Positions 1 through 8,819 are shown, counted from the first letter of the stretch. The stretch is 64,000 nt of DNA from Microcoleus asticus IPMA8 (GCF_013179805.1 NZ_SRRZ01000013.1:1-64000); one strand, 5' to 3'. Translations and numbers: made by a program. Notes: generated by a model from the sequence alone, not told the origin.

Positions 1-41
1 CCTTTCGTCCCTGTAGTTCCGGGCGTTCGCGCTGCAGTTGT

Positions 42-401
42 TTATGTTGTACATGTTGTACAGGTTTTAGCAGATCCTGTAGTACCGGTTGTACCGGTTG
101 TGTCCGTACCTGTCGTACCGCTTGTACCGCTTGTACCCGTGCCAGTCGTACCCGTACCGGTTGTACCCGTGCCAGTCGTACCCGTGCCGGTCGTACCGGT
201 GGTACCGCTTGTGCCAGTCGTACCGGTGGTACCGCTTGTGCCAGTACCGCTGCCAGTACCGCCGCCAGTACCGCCGCCAGCACCGCCACCAGCACCGCCG
301 GCTCCCGACTGGGCTGAAGCAGGCACTGCTAACGAAACCGTTGCTAAACCTAAAGTACAAGCGCTTGCTAAAACAACTTTCAACAACTTAGAAGATTTCA
401 T
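42..401 (-). CDS. Exported Gly/Thr-rich low-complexity protein
   Basis: The 119-residue product starts with a clear signal peptide (basic KSSKLLK, a hydrophobic core, cleavage probably after VPASA near residue 30). I chose the ATG at 401 because the signal peptide begins there; an in-frame ATG at 449 would only add unrelated residues. The mature part is almost entirely Gly, Thr and Ser: first GAGGGAGGG-like, then GTTGTTGTGTTGT-like, ending in SAKTCTTCTT with two cysteines. No enzyme motif is visible. The DNA is a degenerate microsatellite (gtaccggttgtaccg types), so length may vary between strains. It may be a surface or sheath structural protein. That is an inference and no family was recognised. 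Confidence 0.6.
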   Translation of the reverse strand: MKSSKLLKVVLASACTLGLATVSLAVPASAQSGAGGAGGGAGGGTGGGTGSGTGTSGTTGTTGTSGTTGTTGTGTTGTGTTGTGTTGTGTSGTSGTTGTDTTGTTGTTGSAKTCTTCTT

Positions 402-449
402 GGTAATGCTTGCTTTTGTGTAGAGTCCTGCGATCGCTTCTGATGCCAA

Positions 450-1265
450 AACCGCAGGGTCAAATTGACAGCGTAACGTGCAACTTTTCTAACCTGTGCT
501 GCGGGATAATGAAGGTAATGGAGCCAATTTAGTCCCGTTTCCTCGATTATTTTTCCCTGATACATTAGACCGCAGCGTTAATAGTTTATAAGCTATTACG
601 TATCCTTCAAGTGCGCCATTCATCTTTAGGAACATTTGGCAAAATGGCGTTTTATTTCAGGTGGTAGATGATATCTGATTGGGCGGCCGACTAGCTAAAT
701 CAAAACTTGCACGCGGGGGATAGAAACCGGGTTTATCTGAAAAATTTTGGGTTGAGTAACGAGACATATACCAATCAAGCGGGTTTCTCAGACAAGCGCG
801 CGGCTCTTCCTATAAATTTTCCCCGGCTGCTGGTGCTTTGAGGCAGAAATTCTTGATTTTCTCTCCGTCAATTTTGGCTTAGCGCTCCGCCAGATGAGTT
901 AGTTTAAAAATTTTTTGCTCGCTATTTTTCCTTAACTTCCTGCTGGCAATTTGGGCACTCGCAGAATACTGCTCAAACTTTTCCAGGAAACTAAATTATC
1001 TCAAAAAGCCCGATCTGCCGATCATAGTCCCAGACGGCCTACAACCCTGCAACAGCAAAGCTTTTGACTGGGCTTTGAGTTGCGTAAAATAGGCAGGCGA
1101 ACTGAGGGATATCCGAGTCGAACCCGGGCGACATTAAATTAACCAGCGGCGGCACACTCGTCAGAATTGCTTGTGAGTGCGATCGGGCAAACTCTGATAT
1201 AGTAAAGCCAAAACTATGCCAGAGAGCGCTTGTTCTCTAACACATTTTCCAAGGAGACATCAACT
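450..1265. other. Intergenic stretch without a recognised gene
   Basis: About 815 bases separate two divergently oriented genes. I see no ORF with coding character on either strand and no RNA gene. An AAACCGGGTTT-type repeat core, common elsewhere in the window, is present near 726. Promoters for both flanking genes must lie here, but I cannot place them with confidence. Confidence 0.5.
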
Positions 1266-1745
1266 ATGCTGCATCGAATTCTTGCCAGAAGTCGCTATCT
1301 AATGTTAATCGCTGTATTCGGTTGTTTTGCAGCGTCTGTGACGCTTTTGATGTACGGTGCCCTGGAAACCGTCATTACCATCGGCTACACAGCTACAGTA
1401 GCGGTTTCCAGCGAAAACTCGAAACAACTGATTCTGTCTTGCATCGAAGTTGTAGATTTGTTTCTCCTCGCCACAGTATTTTACATTACTGCACTCGGAC
1501 TTTACGAGCTGTTTATTGACGAGCGCATCAAAGTACCACACTGGCTGGAGATTCACACAATCGACGACCTAAAAACCAAACTCACTAGCGTGATTGTAGT
1601 AGTGTTGAGTGTATTGTTTCTCTCTGAGGTAGTTAAATGGAACGGCGCGACAAACATCCTTCCCTTGGGAGCGGGTATCGCTTTAGTAATCGCTGCGCTG
1701 ACGTATTTTCTAAATTCGCAAGTAAAAAAGCCGAAGTCAGATTAA
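1266..1745 (+). CDS. YqhA/UPF0114 family membrane protein
   Basis: The 159-residue protein begins MLHRILARSRYLML, the usual start of the UPF0114 (YqhA) family, and has three to four hydrophobic segments: residues about 10-32, 55-75, 105-125 and 130-147. The ATG at 1266 is preceded by a strong Shine-Dalgarno AAGGAGA (1250-1256), which decides against the in-frame upstream ATG at 1230. The family is an inner-membrane protein of unknown function. It stands alone, with a convergent gap before the next gene. The family assignment is from remembered similarity and is fairly secure; the function is unknown. Confidence 0.8.
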   Translation: MLHRILARSRYLMLIAVFGCFAASVTLLMYGALETVITIGYTATVAVSSENSKQLILSCIEVVDLFLLATVFYITALGLYELFIDERIKVPHWLEIHTIDDLKTKLTSVIVVVLSVLFLSEVVKWNGATNILPLGAGIALVIAALTYFLNSQVKKPKSD

Positions 1746-1945
1746 TGGCTGTTTGAGCAGGGAAATTAGCCAAATCCCGCTGAACCAGCAACGGCAATCA
1801 AATTGCCTTATATTTTCACAATCATTCAATATTACATCTGCCTTCGGACTGATAAAAATGCAATCTTAAACTTGCTTTTAGAGAGAGGAAGGTAGTTGCT
1901 TGGAGTATATAAGATAGAATTTATGTTTGATAATAGGAAACCATT

Positions 1946-2188
1946 ATGCCAGAACAACAATTTGATACCCTACCTTCAGAAGCACAAGAACTACCCCAAG
2001 GAGCGCAGCATATTTTTCAGGCTGCTTTTAAAAGCGCTAGCGAAGATGGAATGAGCCAAGATGCTGCTACTCGCGTGGCTTGGAACAGCGTAAAATCTGA
2101 ATACGTTCAAGGCGACGGTGGCACGTGGCATCACAAGGGCGACGATACTAACCAAACCCGCAAATCTGTACAGTCTGGTGGCAATTAG
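1946..2188 (+). CDS. ChaB family protein
   Basis: An 80-residue soluble protein. Residues about 8-55 match the ChaB fold: a LP..AQ motif, then a helix FQAAFKSA, then AATRVAWNSVKSEY. The short C-terminal tail GDGGTWHHKGDD is polar and His-containing. ChaB was named as a regulator of the ChaA cation antiporter in E. coli, but the molecular role of cyanobacterial relatives is not established. AGGAAA lies about 7 bases upstream of the ATG. It is monocistronic, followed by an inverted-repeat element at 2205. Confidence 0.8.
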   Translation: MPEQQFDTLPSEAQELPQGAQHIFQAAFKSASEDGMSQDAATRVAWNSVKSEYVQGDGGTWHHKGDDTNQTRKSVQSGGN

Positions 2189-2204
2189 TTATCAGCCATT
2201 AGTA

Positions 2205-2331
2205 ATATCGTGTCCGCTAACATAACCCCTATCTGCGGTGTAGTGAGGGCTTCCTTCCTCAATTTTTGATGAGAACGAAGAGTCCTCACTACCAACCAAT
2301 TGCAGTGATGTTATTCTAGCGGGCATGATAT
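2205..2331. repeat. MITE-like inverted-repeat element
   Basis: The 22-bp ends 2205-2226 and 2310-2331 are inverted copies with 18 of 22 matches (ATATC.TG.CCGCTA..ATAAC). Inside lies a second inverted pair, GTAGTGAGG and CCTCACTAC. The whole 127 bp could fold as one long hairpin. There is no coding capacity. It is probably a non-autonomous repeat or a structured transcript end after the ChaB gene. Confidence 0.5.
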
Positions 2332-2411
2332 CATCAGTCATTAGCAAAGCAGTCATCACTTGTGGTTAATGCTTGACGTTGATAGCTGTGGGAATCGCGG
2401 TCGTACAGAAG

Positions 2412-2975
2412 TTAATGCAGGGTGTTAATCGGCTGGCGCATATCCCATTGCAATTCCGCTAAAACGAGCAAGCTAAATACCATTACGGCTCCCGTAAATA
2501 GGAAAGACCAACCGTCCGTGTAAGGCAAAATCCAAATGCCAGATAAATGAAAGAAAGTTGCAGCTAAAAGCGCGTGCGATCGCACTTCCCATCCCGTCCA
2601 AAAATAATAGCCGATTCCGCTCATTCCCAACCACAGGGGAGAGAGAGTCGCCAACGATTTTCCCCAACTCAAAAAAATGGCCGAGTCGGTTAGCAGCAAT
2701 GCTAATAACATCAGTATTACCCAACCCTAAAGCACCCAAGTCAGGCGTTCTATTTTAACCCAATAGTATGTCCAGCTTAGCATTGCTACTGTACCTACGA
2801 GGCTGAGTGTTGACCGCAAACCTGCTTGCAGCATCCAACTCACAGGAAAAACTTGTGCTGTGCCGAAGATGGGTATTAAGAGCAAGATCCACAGTAGGCA
2901 AGCTCGACCAAGGCAACTATAAAATTTTGAATATAATCGATCTTTGCCAAGGGGAAACTGAACCTGCCAAAGCCC
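2412..2975 (-). pseudogene. Membrane protein gene broken by an in-frame TAG
   Basis: An ATG-initiated 99-residue ORF (2711 to 2412) encodes a membrane-like protein with about three hydrophobic helices. Reading upstream in the same frame, codons stay open from 2975 to 2730 with clearly hydrophobic, coding-like peptide (CLLWILLLIPIFG, LSLVGTVAMLSWTYYW). They are interrupted only by one TAG at 2727-2729. No ATG or GTG starts the upstream part, and a TAA at 2976-2978 closes it. The simplest reading is a decayed gene of about 185 codons that has lost its start and gained a nonsense codon. The shorter 99-residue ORF might still be expressed. I do not recognise the family. Confidence 0.5.
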
Positions 2976-2978
2976 TTA

Positions 2979-3300
2979 TAAATCCTAAACGGCGTTAATT
3001 TGTTTGCGTCGCAGAGGTGCAACTGAATAATTTAAGCAGGTCATGTTTGACAATATTAAAATTAATAATTAGTGGTTCATTTACCTACTCTTTCAAGAGT
3101 AATCGATATTAATATAATTGCTATCTGCCAAACGGATTAATTTTGTAAATTTGACCGTATATCGGCAGTAAGACTTATTCAATTGCAATGTAAAAGCGGA
3201 AGAGATCGATTATAAAAAATTAGAAAATAGCTCTTGCGACAGATTGCTGGAATATTACTTATTCGATACTTTGAAAATAGTCAACTTTGTTACAGAATTT
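2979..3300. other. AT-rich intergenic stretch
   Basis: It lies upstream of the methyltransferase gene and is rich in A and T. It contains a TTGACA-like hexamer near 3047 but no well-spaced -10 that I trust. No RNA gene or repeat was recognised. Confidence 0.35.
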
Positions 3301-4020
3301 ATGCTCACTTCATCCCATCCTCTGAAACAGGTATTCCACTGCCCGGAAGAATCTGATTTTTACGCGCACTGCTTGGAAACTTTAGTGTTAAATGCCAGCG
3401 ACAATTCTCGACTTATCGTAGAGTTTGGTTCAGGAGAGGGAAGTCCTGTTATTAAGTCTTTGCTGAGAACTGATTTTGATGGCACAATACAGGGATTTGA
3501 GCTAAATAATGTAGCTTGGAAAATTGCTCAGTCTCAAATTAAGGAATATGAACTGAGCGAACAATACACGGTCAACAATTGCTCTTTTTTTGATTCGCCT
3601 TTATACCAGTCGGCGGATTGTGTAATCTCAAATCCCCCTTACTTGCCGGCGGTGGATGATAAGATTTACCAGCCGCTGTTGCACGGCGGGAGTGATGGTT
3701 CTACAATTGCTAAGAAACTTTTATCTTTGGGCTGCGATGAAGTTTTGCTGATGGTTTCTAGCTATTCTAATCCTGTGGGTTTGATCGATTATGCCTTGGA
3801 TCGAGGCTACTCGGTTGCAAATTTTGAGATTGCACCTTTAACTTTTGGCTATTATAGTTCGGAACCGAAGGTGAAAAGCGCGATCGCCAGTCTGCGAGAA
3901 CAGGGCATGGCTTTTTATTCGGAAAATATCTATCTGCTGGCTGGAGTTTTGTTTAAGAAACAGGAAAAGTCGCAAAGAGATTTGTCGATCGAGCTAATTC
4001 AGTTAATGACAGCATTTTAA
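3301..4020 (+). CDS. SAM-dependent methyltransferase (NPPY type)
   Basis: The 239-residue class I methyltransferase-like protein has a glycine-rich SAM motif, EFGSGEGS (residues 41-48). It also carries NPPYLP at 111-116, the catalytic motif of N-methyltransferases acting on planar nitrogen of glutamine or bases (HemK/PrmC and DNA/RNA methylases). It is shorter than PrmC and lacks its N-terminal helical domain, so the substrate is open. The frame extends to a TTG at 3244, but the ATG at 3301 gives the normal family length. Neither has a good Shine-Dalgarno. It is convergent with the next gene across two hairpins. Confidence 0.65.
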   Translation: MLTSSHPLKQVFHCPEESDFYAHCLETLVLNASDNSRLIVEFGSGEGSPVIKSLLRTDFDGTIQGFELNNVAWKIAQSQIKEYELSEQYTVNNCSFFDSPLYQSADCVISNPPYLPAVDDKIYQPLLHGGSDGSTIAKKLLSLGCDEVLLMVSSYSNPVGLIDYALDRGYSVANFEIAPLTFGYYSSEPKVKSAIASLREQGMAFYSENIYLLAGVLFKKQEKSQRDLSIELIQLMTAF

Positions 4021-4067
4021 AATACATCGCTGGTATGGTGCCTCTGAGATGTTGCACCATTGTCAGC

Positions 4068-4130
4068 AACAGGCAAGATGCCTGTTCCACAAGAAATACA
4101 CTCTTTGTGGAACAGGCATCTTGCCTGTTC
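4068..4130. repeat. GGAACAGGC dispersed inverted repeat, copy A
   Basis: Two arms, AACAGGCAAGATGCCTGTTC and its inverted copy, face each other around a 12-base spacer (perfect over about 24 bp). Each arm is itself palindromic around GGCAAGATGCC. Related copies occur near 5543, 20495, 27290, 37247 and 62116. Confidence 0.8.
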
Positions 4131-4158
4131 ATAAAAGGCTTATTGAAAACGCTGCAAT

Positions 4159-4193
4159 ATCTAGGGTGCATCAAAGACTGATGCACCCTAGAT
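4159..4193. terminator. Perfect 15-bp hairpin between convergent genes
   Basis: ATCTAGGGTGCATCA pairs perfectly with TGATGCACCCTAGAT around the loop AAGAC. It lies between two convergent genes, so a bidirectional transcript end is likely. It lacks a U tract, so it may instead be a dispersed palindrome. Confidence 0.5.
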
Positions 4194-4198
4194 AGCCG

Positions 4199-5299
4199 TT
4201 AATTCCGTTCTGTGGCTTGGATCGATCGCACTACAGCAGCCGCAGCCCGATCGCCGATCGACTTCTCCTGATCGTACCCCAACACCAGCTCCCACGCCTC
4301 CTGCGGGTATTTATCAACCAGCGGGATCGCCACTTCATCCAACATCCAGCGCCCGTGACGCTCATCTTCTTTGATGTGCAGTTCCCAATAACCCATCGCA
4401 GCCTGCGAGAGGCCCAGACGCTGGGCGGCGGCTAAATAATTGCGGTAAGCGACGGGCCCCGCCACCTCAAAATAAGTGAGTCCGCCGTTGTAACGCAGAA
4501 AATGGCGCTTGCGTTCCGTCAGCAGAAAGTTGTGATTGATGCTTGCGAGTACTTCCCAAGGCACTAAATCGAAGTACGCTTCCGGTTCGGTACTCATCCC
4601 GAATTCTGCCAGCATTTGAGCAAAAAAGGTCGAGTGCTTGCGGGGGAGACGACCGCCGCCGTATTCTTCGATCAGCACCCGCGTCAGCGTTGACTGAATT
4701 TCGTTGCCAGCACCGCCGAGGATGCGAGAAAGGCGGCTGGCTTCCACTAAACCGTCGAAAGAGGCGATCGCCAGCAGGTGTTTGTATCCCTCTTCAGTCA
4801 TCTGTTCCCGCTGGTAGCGATCGAGATCGGTTAGCGGAGGATCGACATCGGCGGCGGCGCGATCGCGCAGGGCTTGCTTGACATCCGGCAATTTTTGCAG
4901 CGCTGCAACGTCGATTTGCGCCAGTTCCCACTGCTGCCAAGGTTCCTCAATGCGATCGCGCACGGAACGCAAATAGTGCGATCGCTCGTTATTGTAGCGG
5001 CGCAAATCGTCGTACCAAAACAAGTTGAGGCGGTTGATGCGGTAAAGCAGGCGCTGCAAGAAGCAGTGAGCGGCCTCATCGCCCGGTTCCTGTTGGTAAG
5101 CTGCTTGAATTGCGTAGGCGATCGCGCTTTCAAAATCGCTGACAAGTAACGGTTTTGCCGCCACCGTCTTGTCTAAATCTTCGACTTCTAGCAAATTGAC
5201 AAATTGCCGATCGGCTGCTTCGTAATTTGGGGGTGCGGGTTGCTTTTTGGGAAGACTCGGCGAGTCTATTTTGGGGAGTAAATCTGCCGTATTTTGCAT
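4199..5299 (-). CDS. Iron-containing redox enzyme, haem-oxygenase-like fold
   Basis: The 366-residue protein resembles the cyanobacterial iron-containing redox enzyme family (haem-oxygenase-like di-metal oxidase superfamily). Residues about 195-335 carry the expected spaced acidic and His ligands: EEYGGGRLPRKH (E211/E212, H222) and YWELHIKEDERHGRWM (E306, H308, D312, H315). The N-terminal 190 residues are a helical extension. Members studied elsewhere use a di-metal site to oxidise small molecules or fatty acids, but the substrate here is unknown. It ends beside hairpins shared with the convergent methyltransferase gene. The ATG at 5299 is the only good start. Confidence 0.75.
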   Translation of the reverse strand: MQNTADLLPKIDSPSLPKKQPAPPNYEAADRQFVNLLEVEDLDKTVAAKPLLVSDFESAIAYAIQAAYQQEPGDEAAHCFLQRLLYRINRLNLFWYDDLRRYNNERSHYLRSVRDRIEEPWQQWELAQIDVAALQKLPDVKQALRDRAAADVDPPLTDLDRYQREQMTEEGYKHLLAIASFDGLVEASRLSRILGGAGNEIQSTLTRVLIEEYGGGRLPRKHSTFFAQMLAEFGMSTEPEAYFDLVPWEVLASINHNFLLTERKRHFLRYNGGLTYFEVAGPVAYRNYLAAAQRLGLSQAAMGYWELHIKEDERHGRWMLDEVAIPLVDKYPQEAWELVLGYDQEKSIGDRAAAAVVRSIQATERN

Positions 5300-5676
5300 G
5301 GAATTAAGTTATGCTAACTCTAATTATTGTGCTGCCTGCCCAAACAGCCAACCGTTGCAGATTGCTGAGGATTCTGGCTAATTACTTTCAAGATAGCGAA
5401 TCAGTCAGCCGTATACACCCTTCCATTGATAGAGATTTGACCGCTACCGTCTCATACCCTTTCAACTTGTGAGTAAAGGTAACAACGTTTATGGAAAATG
5501 GTATTAACTTATATCAGGCTTCCTTCTCAATCACCTGTTTAGCAACGGGCAAGATGCCCGTTCCACAAAAACTCCATTTTCTTGTGGAACGGGCATCTTG
5601 CCCCTTCTTGAAAAACTAAATTTTCTTGTGGAACGGGCATCTTGCCCGTTCTTGAGACTGGTACAACCTATGACTG
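5300..5676. other. Intergenic stretch holding dispersed repeats
   Basis: About 375 bases without a gene. The right half is filled by the repeat cluster described at 5543-5651. The left half should hold the promoter of the minus-strand gene starting at 5299. Confidence 0.5.
5543..5651. repeat. GGAACGGGC dispersed repeat, three arms, copy B
   Basis: Three palindromic arms of the GGAACGGGCATCTTGCCCGTT type: one inverted, then two in direct orientation. They are separated by short AT-rich linkers (CTTGTGGAAC...). It is the same family as copy A with C/G instead of A/T changes that keep the palindrome, which suggests selection or replication as a hairpin. Confidence 0.8.
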
Positions 5677-7452
5677 TCAACCTAGGCGATCGCGAAAATA
5701 CTCGTCATACAAAGTGCATCTCGCACTACAATAATTGCCCTCCTGTTTCACCAACCCCATACTGTTTAATTTAAAGGCTAATTCTAGCCTCAATCTGACT
5801 GGCTTTTGCACACTCGAAACCTCTCTCATCGCCTCGATTAATTCTGGATATTTTTCTAAATTCCACAAATGCCTGCGCAAATGGTCGCTGTAAATCCCTG
5901 CCTCCGTTGTCGCCGATTTCAGCAATTGATTTAAAGTCACATCTTGACGGGCAATGCGATACATCGCCAGCCGCACTAAATAGGGATGTCCTCCCACTAG
6001 CGCCGTCATTTCAGCAACTTCTGTAGCGCTCCAATTCAATCCGTGTCGCGCTGCTAAGTCTTGCACTTGCTGCGAACTAAATTCCAGCAATTCAATCGGT
6101 AAACCCACATTAAACGGCGATTTATTCACATCCATCGGGATATAAACTTCCGTCGAATGCACCACAATCAAACGAAATTTTTTCCAAATATCTCGCCGTT
6201 TTGCTTCTTCGTGCAAAGCTCGCAATAACCCAAAAAAGTCGTCGGCAATTTCCGGCGATTCAAACAGGCGATCGCTCTCATCCAAGCCTAACGTCAGAGA
6301 TTTCGAGGATTCTGAAAGCAAATACTGTTCAAAATAAGCCTTGCAGCACTGATTGCTGCCAATCAAATCGGCTAATTCCCAACACTTGGGCAACTGCTCC
6401 AGCATTCCTAACTCTTGACCGATGCTAGCACAAAACCACTGCAAAAATGTATCTGAATTAGCGAATATTTTCCTATTGGCTAGCTGAAAACTCAGCGCTA
6501 CCGTGCGAGAACCTTGCTGTTCTGCGTGATGCAAAATCCTCGCCATTAAGGAAGTTTTGCCCATTTGTCTGGGTGCTTTTATGCGGATCAGCGCTCCCGG
6601 TTGGGCGATCGTCTCGTAACAGCGGGATTCGATCGGAGGGCGATCGATATAAAAACAAGAAGTGAGTTCAACTTGTCCTCCCGGCAATTCTGGCGGCGCT
6701 GCTGGCAGGGGTTGAATTATTGACTGTTTGGTGCTAGTAATTACTTTCCATTCTACAGCTAATTCATGGTCGGCAGTTAACGATGTGCGACCTTCTTTGA
6801 TAATGGTGAAAATTTGTGATAATAACTTAAATGAGTCGCCAACACCGCGCCACAGCCAGGGCTGAATTCCTGCTAAATAGCTGAGTAAATCAAAAGAAAG
6901 CGGTGTATTGACTTCAACGAAAATCGGTAAAATTGCGGGTTTATGACCAGTTAAACTGTGCAATTCTTTGGCTAGCTGCACTTGTTCCAATACCATTTCG
7001 CTAGCGGCCGATTCTTCCGAAATCAGCAACAGCAAATAATCGCAACGCTTTAAATATGAGCCTGAGTCGCTGCTGTTGTTAATCAAAAAGACTTCGTGGC
7101 CTCCTGCACTCAAAGCTTGGTGTAACTGCTGAGAAAGGGTGTGGTTTGAGGTCGATCGGGCGTTGGCGAAGCCCTCGAAGAGAATCGCTACTTTTGCCCT
7201 CACAAGCAGTACCTCCTCTGGCTCTGATTCCGCCTCAAAATCGGCTAAATCGCGCCATTCCTGCCCCAATCCGCGACAAATTTCGATGAAATTGGCATAA
7301 TCCACAGGTTTGCCATTCAGAAAATGGCTGACAGTAGATTGGGCCATCCCTAAATCCTCAGCCAAGATTTTCTGACTGGGAAAGCCATTTCTCAGGAGAC
7401 AGGATTTAACTGCGCGAATGCACTCTTCGCGCACCCTTAGCGATCGTGGCAT
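5677..7452 (-). CDS. Predicted HTH-TIR-STAND ATPase
   Basis: The 591-residue protein has three parts. Residues 20-62 look like a Cro/CI-type helix-turn-helix (QKILAEDLGMAQSTVSHFLN). Residues 87-220 resemble a TIR fold: KVAILFEGF, then YLLLLISEES and ILPIFVEV strands. From about 255 there is an AAA-like (STAND) ATPase with Walker A APRQMGKTS (293-301) and Walker B LTLGLDESD (D391, E392). The C-terminus looks like a winged-helix region. In the TIR part the position usually holding the catalytic Glu reads SEMVLEQV, so the residue may be Gln157 with Glu156 adjacent; NADase activity is uncertain. The same ATPase family occurs in the gene at 9450. The start at 7452 fits the HTH. It may be a signalling or immune-like sensor. 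Confidence 0.7.
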   Translation of the reverse strand: MPRSLRVREECIRAVKSCLLRNGFPSQKILAEDLGMAQSTVSHFLNGKPVDYANFIEICRGLGQEWRDLADFEAESEPEEVLLVRAKVAILFEGFANARSTSNHTLSQQLHQALSAGGHEVFLINNSSDSGSYLKRCDYLLLLISEESAASEMVLEQVQLAKELHSLTGHKPAILPIFVEVNTPLSFDLLSYLAGIQPWLWRGVGDSFKLLSQIFTIIKEGRTSLTADHELAVEWKVITSTKQSIIQPLPAAPPELPGGQVELTSCFYIDRPPIESRCYETIAQPGALIRIKAPRQMGKTSLMARILHHAEQQGSRTVALSFQLANRKIFANSDTFLQWFCASIGQELGMLEQLPKCWELADLIGSNQCCKAYFEQYLLSESSKSLTLGLDESDRLFESPEIADDFFGLLRALHEEAKRRDIWKKFRLIVVHSTEVYIPMDVNKSPFNVGLPIELLEFSSQQVQDLAARHGLNWSATEVAEMTALVGGHPYLVRLAMYRIARQDVTLNQLLKSATTEAGIYSDHLRRHLWNLEKYPELIEAMREVSSVQKPVRLRLELAFKLNSMGLVKQEGNYCSARCTLYDEYFRDRLG

Positions 7453-7627
7453 TGCTTATCACAATCAAGACACTGAAACCATCATAAATGCCAACCGTCC
7501 CTAAAGTCGATGAAAAGTCGATGAAAAGTCGATGATTTTTCAAATAACTCAGTCGCCAACTCAAATAGCCACCTGATTAGATTAGAAATAACAAGGTTGA
7601 ATCCCATCAAAACGAGGTAAAAGCATT

Positions 7628-8173
7628 GTGTATTCTATCCTAATTTGGTCGCTGGCGTCAGCCACTAATCAACCAGGTTTCGCCTTCACCCCGCCCCTAT
7701 TCTGGCTGCTGCTCGGAGTTGTGCTTAGTGCGATGGAGCTATTAATCATCAAAACTCAGCCCCAAAAATACAGGTTTTACGTGCTAATGATGGGAGCTTC
7801 TGCTTTAATTGAATCCTTTATTTTGTGGAGAGGCTCGGTAGCATTTCAGTTTAGTTGGGCGAACATAATGTATGAAGATTTTGACTGGCAAATCTTCTAC
7901 TGGATGGGGATAGCCCTCGCGCTGAGTATCTGGATTCGACCGATTTTCATTGTTCGCAAAAAGTTTGTCATTCCCGAAGCAACCGAAGCGACAACAATCT
8001 CCGAAATTTTCCCTGGAGAAACCGGAATGGTGATTTATGAAGGGGCTTCGTGGAAAGCCCGCAACGAAGATTCCCAAGGGGCGATCGCACCCAGACAAAA
8101 AGTTTACGTTTTGCGCCGCGAAGGAAACACGCTGATTGTTGTACCTGACAAATTAATTCACATCAACGGCTAA
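7628..8173 (+). CDS. NfeD family membrane protein
   Basis: The 181-residue protein has three to four N-terminal membrane helices (residues about 25-110). A C-terminal beta-barrel (OB-like) region follows, GETGMVIYEGASWKARNED.., then QKVYVLRREGNTLIVVP, the signature of short NfeD proteins. The start is GTG at 7628 with GAGG about 12 bases upstream. NfeD proteins partner with SPFH/stomatin-like proteins in membrane microdomains, and the next gene (8235) is such a protein. The two probably form an operon with a 61-base gap. Confidence 0.75.
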   Translation: MYSILIWSLASATNQPGFAFTPPLFWLLLGVVLSAMELLIIKTQPQKYRFYVLMMGASALIESFILWRGSVAFQFSWANIMYEDFDWQIFYWMGIALALSIWIRPIFIVRKKFVIPEATEATTISEIFPGETGMVIYEGASWKARNEDSQGAIAPRQKVYVLRREGNTLIVVPDKLIHING

Positions 8174-8234
8174 ACATTGGCAGCCACCTCAATTCATCTT
8201 TAGTTCACAGCTTAAAATTACCAGGAGATTCACT

Positions 8235-8795
8235 ATGTATCAGTATTTTTTGATGGTGTTGTTTGCAATCACCGGAGTATCCTTAGCCAACAGCGTTAAA
8301 ATCGTCCGTCAAGGAGATGAGGCTTTAGTTGAAATTTTCGGAAAGTACGATCGCAAGAAACTCGAGCCAGGTTTGACTTTTTTGATTCCCTTTGTCGAAA
8401 CAGTCGCCTATAAACAAACTCTGCGCGAGCAAATTTTAAGACTGTCACCGCAAGAATGCACGACGCGCGATCGCGTTGCCGTCACCGTTGAATTTATTGT
8501 GTACTGGCGCATAATTGACTTAGAAAAAGCGTCTTACAAGGTGCAGAATCTCAAGGAAGCGATGTTAAATATGCTGATTCTTTCAATTCGGACTCACATT
8601 GCGACATTAGCTCTGGAGGAACTTTACACGGCTCGCAATGAAATCAATAATGCTTTAGTGGAGGAGTTGGATACAACGACAGATCCTTGGGGTGTGAAGT
8701 TTACGAGAGTGGAATTGCGCGATTTTGCGATCGGCAGTAAAGTGATTAAGCCAACATCCATTAACCGTAAAGAAGTAGAACACCTGCGAGCTTAA
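8235..8795 (+). CDS. Stomatin-like (SPFH/Band 7) protein, short form
   Basis: The 186-residue protein has an N-terminal hydrophobic anchor (residues 1-20) and a Band 7 domain: VKIVRQGDEALVEIFGKYDR, LEPGLTFLIPF, and LALEELYTARNEIN..LDTTTDPWGVKFTRVELRD. Prokaryotic stomatins are usually 250-330 residues; here the C-terminal helical oligomerisation region is missing and replaced by about 20 residues (KVIKPTSINRKEVEHLRA). CAGGAG lies about 7 bases upstream of the ATG. It is paired with the NfeD gene. It may be a truncated or specialised form. Confidence 0.8.
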   Translation: MYQYFLMVLFAITGVSLANSVKIVRQGDEALVEIFGKYDRKKLEPGLTFLIPFVETVAYKQTLREQILRLSPQECTTRDRVAVTVEFIVYWRIIDLEKASYKVQNLKEAMLNMLILSIRTHIATLALEELYTARNEINNALVEELDTTTDPWGVKFTRVELRDFAIGSKVIKPTSINRKEVEHLRA

Positions 8796-8819
8796 GGATT
8801 AGTATTACCTCATTTTCCT

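Noticed and set aside
89..423. Forward ORFs rich in Val-Pro or Tyr-Arg opposite the Gly/Thr gene
   Set aside because: They are products of the degenerate microsatellite in other frames. Only the minus frame has a signal peptide and ordinary start.
1105..1130. tRNA T-arm-like CCGGGTTCGACTCGG on the minus strand
   Set aside because: Flanking bases do not form acceptor, D or anticodon arms. At best a chance match or a fragment.
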